A stretch of DNA of 64,000 bases from Mangrovibacillus cuniculi (GTDB lineage: Bacteria > Bacillota > Bacilli > Bacillales > R1DC41): positions 2,077,001 through 2,141,000 of the forward strand of contig NZ_CP049742.1 of assembly GCF_015482585.1 (NCBI RefSeq), in the 5' to 3' direction. The notes beneath the pieces were generated by a model. The model did no database searches. It saw nothing but the letters and a program-made list of their open reading frames with translations, and was not told where the DNA came from. This document shows positions 57,423 through 64,000 of the stretch, piece by piece. Both the position numbers and the translations under genes were made by a program. How positions within the stretch are numbered: position 1 is the first letter of the stretch; each line of letters opens with the position of its first letter.

Positions 57423-57890
57423 TTACCATTGGTTCTTGGCCTTAAATACCTTTTCCATCTCACGCTTTGCTTCTTTCTTCTTCAAATCTTCACGCTTATC
57501 ATAATTCTTTTTCCCTTTAGCAAGACCGATTAATACTTTCGCGTATCCATCTTTAATATAAACCTTTAAAGGAACGATGGAATATCCTTGTTCTTTAGAC
57601 TTGCCTATTAGCGTATTAATCTGTTTCTTGTGTAGCAACAATTTTCTTACACGTAAAGGATCGTGGTTATAACGATTTCCTTGTTCATATGGAGAAATAT
57701 GAGCGTTCCACAAGAAGATTTCACCGTTATGGATCTTAGCGAATGCGTCTTTTAAATTCATTCTTCCTTTACGAACAGACTTAATCTCTGTCCCTTGTAA
57801 CACGATTCCCGCTTCGAACGTTTCCTCTATAAAGTAATCAAAACGAGCTTTCTTATTTTGAGCAATTAATTGCCCTTCCCCTTTTGGCAT
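57423..57890 (-). CDS. smpB: SsrA-binding protein SmpB
   Basis: A 155-residue protein started at [10 protein letters not shown] after GAGAGGTG; the ORF runs 12 codons further without a site. Family motifs are [31 protein letters not shown] and the basic C-terminal tail [17 protein letters not shown]. It delivers tmRNA to stalled ribosomes. The order rnr-smpB-ssrA is standard for Bacilli. Confidence 0.96.
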   Translation of the reverse strand: MPKGEGQLIAQNKKARFDYFIEETFEAGIVLQGTEIKSVRKGRMNLKDAFAKIHNGEIFLWNAHISPYEQGNRYNHDPLRVRKLLLHKKQINTLIGKSKEQGYSIVPLKVYIKDGYAKVLIGLAKGKKNYDKREDLKKKEAKREMEKVFKAKNQW

Positions 57891-57912
57891 GCATAAACAC
57901 CTCTCTATGAAC

Positions 57913-57948
57913 TGAAGTACTGCCACACCTATCGTGTGACAGTACTTC
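57913..57948 (-). other. Strong hairpin between rnr and smpB
   Basis: Arms GAAGTACTGCCACAC and GTGTGACAGTACTTC form a 15-bp stem with one mismatch and a 5-base loop. No T-run follows on the minus strand, so it may be an mRNA processing or stability element rather than a terminator. Confidence 0.6.
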
Positions 57949-57953
57949 TTATA

Positions 57954-60362
57954 CTAACGTCTTTTTTTCTTCTTTTTCTTAAAAGCAGGAGCACCTTCAA
58001 AGAACTTCTTGTTGCTTTTCTTTTTCGGTGGTCGTGTAGACCATTCTTCCGCTACACGCGGCTCCGCTGGTTTTTCTGATGATTTAGTAGTATCTGCCGT
58101 CTTTCTTTCTGGCTTTTTACGACCATCTGCTTTTTTCTTTCTATTAGCCGTTGTTGGATGATTTCCACCTCTTGTCGCACGGATGGTTCTAGGGCGGTCA
58201 GAATCCCTTCTTGGTCTGTTAGATTTCATGCCGACTATTTCAAAATCAATGGCACGCTCATCTTTATTCACGTCCACCACGCCGACAGTGATTTCGTCCC
58301 CGATTCTAAACACGCTTCCAGATCTTTCCCCAATCATAGCATAATGGCGCTCATCATAGCGATAATAATCATCCGTCATATGACTTACATGAATTAAACC
58401 TTCGATTGTATTTGAAAGCTCCACAAACATTCCAAAGTTAGTCACAGAACTGATGATTCCGTCAAACTCCTCACCAATCTTATCTAACATGAATTCCGCT
58501 TTCTTCATCTCATCTGTTTCTCGTTCTGCTTCCACCGCACGACGTTCCATTTTAGATGTATGATCTGCAATCTCGTCCATTCTACTTGCCCATTTAGCAC
58601 GAGTCTCTTCAGATAAGTCACCTTCAATAAGGTACGTTCTAATTAATCGATGAACAATTAAATCTGGGTAACGTCTAATTGGTGACGTGAAATGTGTATA
58701 GAATTCCGTTGATAAGCCAAAGTGACCAAGGCTCTCAGGGTCATATTTTGCTTGTTGCATCGAACGTAACATAACCGTTGAAACAACCATTTCTTCTGGT
58801 TTACCAGCAACATCTTCTAAAATCTCTTGTAGTGCTCTAGGGTGAACGTCATTTGATTTACCTTTTACCACTAAACCAAAATTCGTAATGAATTCAAAGA
58901 AACGTTGTAACTTTTCTTCTTTTGGCTCTTCGTGGATACGGTATATAAATGGAACGTCCATCCAGTGGAAATGTTCAGCAATTGTTTCGTTTGCTGCTAA
59001 CATAAATTCTTCAATTAGCTTTTCACCTACTGAGCGTTCGCGAAGAACGACTTCAAGAGGAGTACCATCTTCTTTTACCAATACTTTAGACTCTTTAAAG
59101 TCAAAGTCGATTGCACCGCGGTTCATACGTTTCGTACGTAGGATTTTCGCTAATTCTTCCATCAACTCAAACATCGGTACTAATGCTTCGTATTTCTCTC
59201 TGAGACTTTGATCTTTTTCCACTAAGATGCTATTAACATCAGAGTACGTCATACGCTCAGTTGTGTTAATTACACTTTGATAAATCTCGTGTTTTACGAC
59301 TTCCCCTTGAGGAGTAATCTCCATCGTACAAGATAACGTTAAGCGATCTACTTGTGGATTTAAAGAACAAATTCCATTTGACAGTCGATGCGGAATCATT
59401 GGAATAACGCGGTCTACTAAGTAGCAACTTGTCGCTCTTTCAAATGCTTCTTCATCAATAGGGGAATGCTCTTGTACGTAATAGCTAACGTCAGCAATAT
59501 GAACTCCAAGCTCATAGTTACCGTTTTCTAGTTTTTTCACTTGTACCGCATCATCTAAATCTTTCGCATCAGCACCATCAATCGTTACAATCATATCTTC
59601 CCGAAGGTCACGACGATTTTTAATTTCTGCGGGATCTATTTCATCAGGTACTTTTGTAGCTTGATCGATGACATCTTTCGGGAACTCTCCAGGAAGACCG
59701 TGCTTGTGAATAACAGACAAAATATCGACACCCGGATCATTTTTGTGCCCAAGGATATCCACAACTTCTCCTTCTGCACTTTTACGTCCTTCTGGATACG
59801 CTGTGATTTTCACCACTACCTTGTGACCTTCGACAGCACCCATGCTAGCTTCTTTTGGAATGAAGATATCATTTCCAAACTTCTTATCATCGGGAATAAC
59901 AAAGCCGAAGTGACGACTCTCTGTGTATTCACCGACAACCTCTGAGACGCCTCGCTCGATTATCTTCATAACAAAGCCTTCTCGTCGCGATCCTGCTTTT
60001 TGCGTTTCGGCTACACGGACTAGCACTGTATCACCGTGAAGTGCGCCATTTAAATCACCTGGGGGAATAAAGATATCATCCATTCCCTCTTCTTCAGGGA
60101 TTAAAAAAGCGAATCCCTTCGAATGACCTGTTAGACGTCCACGAACCAAATTCATTTTCTCAGGAATACCATACCGATTAGATCTTGTTCTAACAAGTAG
60201 TCCTCTGTCTTCCATATGGTTTAATGTTTTGACTAATTCTTTAAAGTCATCGGCTTCATCTAAGCCAAATGTCTCTTCAATTTCTTGGACAGTAAGAGGT
60301 TTATAAGCCTCTTCTTTCATAAATGTTAATAGGCGTTGGACTAGCTGTTCTTGTATGTCCAT
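57954..60362 (-). CDS. rnr: Ribonuclease R
   Basis: An 802-residue 3'-5' exoribonuclease. An N-terminal helix-turn-helix region precedes two cold-shock-type domains ([13 protein letters not shown] and [13 protein letters not shown]). The catalytic RNB domain carries [14 protein letters not shown] with its metal-binding aspartates. An S1 domain ([19 protein letters not shown]) and a long Lys/Arg-rich tail follow. It degrades structured RNA and, with tmRNA-SmpB, non-stop mRNA. It lies between est and smpB. Confidence 0.96.
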   Translation of the reverse strand: MDIQEQLVQRLLTFMKEEAYKPLTVQEIEETFGLDEADDFKELVKTLNHMEDRGLLVRTRSNRYGIPEKMNLVRGRLTGHSKGFAFLIPEEEGMDDIFIPPGDLNGALHGDTVLVRVAETQKAGSRREGFVMKIIERGVSEVVGEYTESRHFGFVIPDDKKFGNDIFIPKEASMGAVEGHKVVVKITAYPEGRKSAEGEVVDILGHKNDPGVDILSVIHKHGLPGEFPKDVIDQATKVPDEIDPAEIKNRRDLREDMIVTIDGADAKDLDDAVQVKKLENGNYELGVHIADVSYYVQEHSPIDEEAFERATSCYLVDRVIPMIPHRLSNGICSLNPQVDRLTLSCTMEITPQGEVVKHEIYQSVINTTERMTYSDVNSILVEKDQSLREKYEALVPMFELMEELAKILRTKRMNRGAIDFDFKESKVLVKEDGTPLEVVLRERSVGEKLIEEFMLAANETIAEHFHWMDVPFIYRIHEEPKEEKLQRFFEFITNFGLVVKGKSNDVHPRALQEILEDVAGKPEEMVVSTVMLRSMQQAKYDPESLGHFGLSTEFYTHFTSPIRRYPDLIVHRLIRTYLIEGDLSEETRAKWASRMDEIADHTSKMERRAVEAERETDEMKKAEFMLDKIGEEFDGIISSVTNFGMFVELSNTIEGLIHVSHMTDDYYRYDERHYAMIGERSGSVFRIGDEITVGVVDVNKDERAIDFEIVGMKSNRPRRDSDRPRTIRATRGGNHPTTANRKKKADGRKKPERKTADTTKSSEKPAEPRVAEEWSTRPPKKKSNKKFFEGAPAFKKKKKKRR

Positions 60363-60383
60363 TCGCGCCTCCCTTCCTGGACG

Positions 60384-61130
60384 TTAAACAGTCCAATTAA
60401 GCGATTCTAAGAACTGATAAACATCTTCATGCAACTGTTCTTTCTCTTTATCTAATGTTATGACATGTCCTGACTCTTCAAACCATTTAATTTGCTTGTC
60501 TGGAGATTCAATGGAGTCATAAATAATATTTGCACTATCTGTGTTAATCATGTGGTCATTTCGAGCTTGAACAACAAAAGTTGGAGCATAAATCATATCG
60601 ACATTATTACGTACTTCTTTAATTAACTCTTGTAACGCACGTAACGTATCCATCGGCGTTTTCGCAAACTCTTCCATCTCTTGTTCTATTACATCATCTG
60701 ACTTACCTTCATACTTTTTAAATTCGCGAGCGTAGGCCAGAACTCCTTTATACATGACCTCTTCACTTTTGATAAACATAGGAGCACACATTGGTACAAT
60801 ACCCTTTACAGGAACAGTGTAACCTAATTTAAGTGAAAATACCCCACCAAGGGATAGACCAGCCACGGCAATCTCTTCGTGACCCAGATCTTTTAAGTGT
60901 TGGTATCCATCCATCACGTCTTTCCACCAATCCTCTGGTCCCGTATGTACTAATTCTTCCGGCGGAACTCCATGCCCTTTGTAGTGAGGTGCATGAGATG
61001 TGTATCCTCTTTTTTCTAAATAACGACCAAGCATTCGAACGTCGGACGAGTTGCCAGTGAAGCCATGAAGTAATAGGACTGCACGTTTACCACCTTCGAA
61101 TGTAAATGGTTTCGGTAATTGTAATTTCAT
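60384..61130 (-). CDS. est: Carboxylesterase Est/YvaK
   Basis: A 248-residue alpha/beta hydrolase started at [10 protein letters not shown], matching the start of Geobacillus Est30. The catalytic residues are Ser93 in AGLSLGGVF, Asp in [10 protein letters not shown] and His in ESGHVITLD; the oxyanion region is LLHGFTGN. It hydrolyses short-chain carboxylic and monoacylglycerol esters in the cytoplasm. The ORF extends 22 codons upstream (a second candidate start is MKKGESDN). It is conserved between secG and rnr. Confidence 0.92.
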   Translation of the reverse strand: MKLQLPKPFTFEGGKRAVLLLHGFTGNSSDVRMLGRYLEKRGYTSHAPHYKGHGVPPEELVHTGPEDWWKDVMDGYQHLKDLGHEEIAVAGLSLGGVFSLKLGYTVPVKGIVPMCAPMFIKSEEVMYKGVLAYAREFKKYEGKSDDVIEQEMEEFAKTPMDTLRALQELIKEVRNNVDMIYAPTFVVQARNDHMINTDSANIIYDSIESPDKQIKWFEESGHVITLDKEKEQLHEDVYQFLESLNWTV

Positions 61131-61244
61131 GTTGTCTGACTCTCCTTTTTTCATCTCTATCCTATATTGTAAACATAAAAGAATGGGAGCATCCAATAAT
61201 TGAGCTGGTTACGTATATGTATTGAATTTAATTGATACTTTTAG

Positions 61245-62105
61245 TGGAAGGAGCTTGCCCTGGTATACCTGGAACTGGGTTGCTGGTGGCTGGTATACCG
61301 CGGCACGCTCCTCTGGTATACCTGACACGGCTTTTCTCCTTGCTGCTATACCGCGGCACGCTCCTCTGATATACCTGACACTGCTTTTCTCCTTGCTGCT
61401 ATACCGCGGCACGCTCCTCTGGTATACCTGACACTGCTTTTCTCCTTGCTGCTATACCGCGGCACGCTCCTCTGGTATACCTGCGACTGTTTTTCCCTGG
61501 TCTGCTATACTGCTGGACGTTCCACTGGTATACCTGGCACTGCTTTTCTCTTGGCTACTATACCGCTGGAGTTTTTGCGGACCACCTATTCCACTTTTCC
61601 CCCACCTAGATGATCCGCTAGACGCTCTCCCGGGACACCTGAACCTCTTTTTCCTCACTCTGGTGATCCGCTAGACGCTCTCCCGGGACACCTGAACCTC
61701 TTTTTCCTCACTCTGGTGATCCGCTAGACGCTCTCCCAGGACACCTGAACCTCTTTTTCCTCACTCTGGTGATCCGCAAGATGCTCTTCTGGGACACCTG
61801 AACCTCTTTTTCCTTACTCAGGTGATCCGCCAGACGCTCTCCCGGGTCACCTGAACCTCTTTTTCCTCACTCAAGTGATCCGCAAGATGCTCTCCTGGGA
61901 CATCTGAACCTCTTTTCCCTCACTCAGGTGGTCCGCTAGACGCTCTCCCAGGACACCTGAACCTCTTTTTCCTCACTCTGGTGATCCGCTAGATGCTCTC
62001 CTGGGACATCTGAACCTCTTTTCCCTCACACAGGTGGTCCGCTAGACGCTCTCCCAGGACACCTGAACCTCTTTTTCCTCACTCAAGTGATCCGCAAGAC
62101 GCATT
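61245..62105. repeat. Tandem array 3: about seventeen 53-bp hairpin repeats in two diverged blocks
   Basis: Block A (about seven units, anchor positions 61298, 61351, 61404, 61457, 61510, 61563) has a stem TATACC/GGTATA around a 15-base loop GCGGCACGCTCCTCT. Block B (ten units, anchors 61612, 61665, 61718, 61771, 61824, 61877, 61930, 61983, 62036, 62089) has a stem GGTGATCC/GGGACACC around GCTAGACGCTCTCCC. The period is 53 throughout and continues across the A/B junction with a one-base slip. The linker contains CCTCTTTTTCCTCAC or GCTTTTCTCCTTG. It fills nearly the whole gap between est and secG. Confidence 0.93.
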
Positions 62106-62122
62106 AAATTCCCACACCACGA

Positions 62123-62152
62123 AAAAATCCTGACCGCCTGGGCCAGGATTTT
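62123..62152 (-). terminator. Terminator after secG
   Basis: The arms AAAATCCTG-CC and GG-CAGGATTTT around a short loop lie ten bases after the secG stop, followed by T on the minus strand. Confidence 0.82.
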
Positions 62153-62161
62153 GTACGTTCA

Positions 62162-62392
62162 TTACGCAAAAAATGCTACAGCAATCGTTAAAACAAAGAA
62201 CAGAACAGATAGAACAATCGTAATACGATGTAGAACTAAATCCATTCCTCTCGCCTTTTGCTTACCGAATAGCTGCTCAGCTCCACCAGAGATCGCACCA
62301 GATAAACCAGCACTCTTACCTGACTGAAGTAATACAACAGCGATTAAGCTAATGCATACGATCACTAATAAGATTACTAAGAAACCATGCAT
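62162..62392 (-). CDS. secG: Preprotein translocase subunit SecG
   Basis: A 76-residue protein with two membrane segments, started at [10 protein letters not shown] after GGAGGTGGG. The loop [29 protein letters not shown] is the conserved SecG signature region. It supports protein export through SecYEG. It lies between eno and est, as in other Bacilli. Confidence 0.95.
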   Translation of the reverse strand: MHGFLVILLVIVCISLIAVVLLQSGKSAGLSGAISGGAEQLFGKQKARGMDLVLHRITIVLSVLFFVLTIAVAFFA

Positions 62393-62528
62393 GAGACCCA
62401 CCTCCTGAGACGTACAATGCAATATTTCTTATTTTACCATATCTATTTATAGTGGACAATGTAAAAATGTTTTGATAACTGTTACGTGTTTGTAAACTCT
62501 TCTACTATCACGCCAAAGTTTTCTCAAA

Positions 62529-62594
62529 AAGGTACTCAACTAAGAACAGGTCATATCACGAGGACAACTTTGAGTTGTTACCGATCACATAACA
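62529..62594 (-). repeat. Terminator-associated structured element, copy G
   Basis: The most diverged full-length copy. On the minus strand it follows the eno terminator; the 5' hairpin is TTGTTAT/GTAACAA with a wobble, the outer stem ACTCAA/TTGAGT is intact and the inner hairpin is partly eroded. Confidence 0.78.
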
Positions 62595-62622
62595 AAACCA
62601 CCGAGCAACACTCGGTGGTTTT
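62595..62622 (-). terminator. Terminator after eno
   Basis: The perfect arms AAACCACCGAG and CTCGGTGGTTT flank CAACA; a short T-run follows on the minus strand and merges into element G. Confidence 0.9.
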
Positions 62623-62633
62623 CTTAAAAGGAA

Positions 62634-63950
<1,317 letters not shown>

Positions 63951-64000
63951 TTATTTTTTAAGTAATGTTGTTCCAGTCATTTCACTTGGCTTTTCTACAT
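63951..64000 (-). CDS. gpmI: Phosphoglycerate mutase GpmI, C-terminal end
   Basis: Only the last 16 codons are in the window, reading VEKPSEMTGTTLLKK and stop. This tail matches the 2,3-bisphosphoglycerate-independent phosphoglycerate mutase, which precedes eno in the Bacillus gapA-pgk-tpiA-gpmI-eno operon. It lies 24 bases before the eno start. Confidence 0.85.
   Translation of the reverse strand, partial: VEKPSEMTGTTLLKK

Noticed and set aside
61209-61658. ORFs on both strands within array 3
   Set aside because: They are short frames through the tandem repeat, without start sites, and are disrupted by the 53-bp period.
61245-62105. Possible CRISPR array
   Set aside because: The whole 53-bp unit repeats, including the part that would be spacer, and no cas gene is in the window.

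Overview
The window comes from the chromosome of a low-GC, spore-forming Gram-positive bacterium of the family Bacillaceae. Gene order follows the Bacillus subtilis yun-yur-yus and eno-secG-est-rnr-smpB-ssrA regions, and there are two GerA/GerB/GerC spore-germinant receptor operons. Nearly all genes are vertical housekeeping or metabolic genes. I see no prophage, integrase, transposase, CRISPR array, rRNA or tRNA. The species cannot be fixed from the sequence alone.

Layout. 1-1.1 kb: an NhaC-type antiporter behind a lysine riboswitch. 1.1-5.8 kb: an HD-GYP phosphodiesterase, then yunC-yunD-yunE-yunF. 6-11.2 kb: the Fe-S assembly operon sufC-D-S-U-B. 11.6-15.4 kb: yurZ and the methionine importer metN-P-Q behind a SAM riboswitch. 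15.4-18.2 kb: yusD, yusE, yusF, yusG, gcvH and yusI. 18.3-19.4 kb: an ArsR repressor and a short-chain dehydrogenase with a very large palindromic operator. 19.9-26.9 kb: the beta-oxidation operon fadN-A-E with a FadR box, yuzL and proline dehydrogenase. 27-31 kb: a Fur-boxed siderophore uptake system whose ATPase lies apart at 45.3-46.1 kb with its own Fur box. 31.5-35.2 kb: the first germinant-receptor operon (A-B-C). 35.3-41.2 kb: a frameshifted RodA/FtsW-type gene, a chromate transporter, a thioredoxin-like protein and two secreted CAP-domain proteins. 41.5-49.7 kb: Na/phosphate and AbgT transporters, the siderophore ATPase, a nitrilase-family hydrolase and two poorly characterised proteins. 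49.7-52.9 kb: the copper operons csoR, copZ and copA, plus a 45-codon ORF overlapping the end of copA. 53-56.8 kb: the second germinant-receptor operon in the unusual order A-C-B, with a GerC that lacks the lipobox cysteine. 56.9-64 kb: tmRNA, smpB, rnr, est, secG, eno and the end of gpmI.

The unusual content is intergenic. (1) A ~67-bp element with a conserved fold occurs seven times, always in the same orientation and directly abutting the T-tract of an intrinsic terminator; two copies sit in riboswitch leaders. Paired base changes between copies preserve its stems. (2) Three tandem arrays at 31.0, 46.5 and 61.2 kb have unrelated-looking sequences but the same plan: a 52-53 bp unit made of a stem-loop plus a pyrimidine-rich linker, with stems that change in a compensating way. 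(3) A GC-rich mosaic repeat occurs about eight times, with a constant shell and two interchangeable cores, usually beside terminators. These three families are the best candidates for undescribed systems. All functional statements about them are inference.
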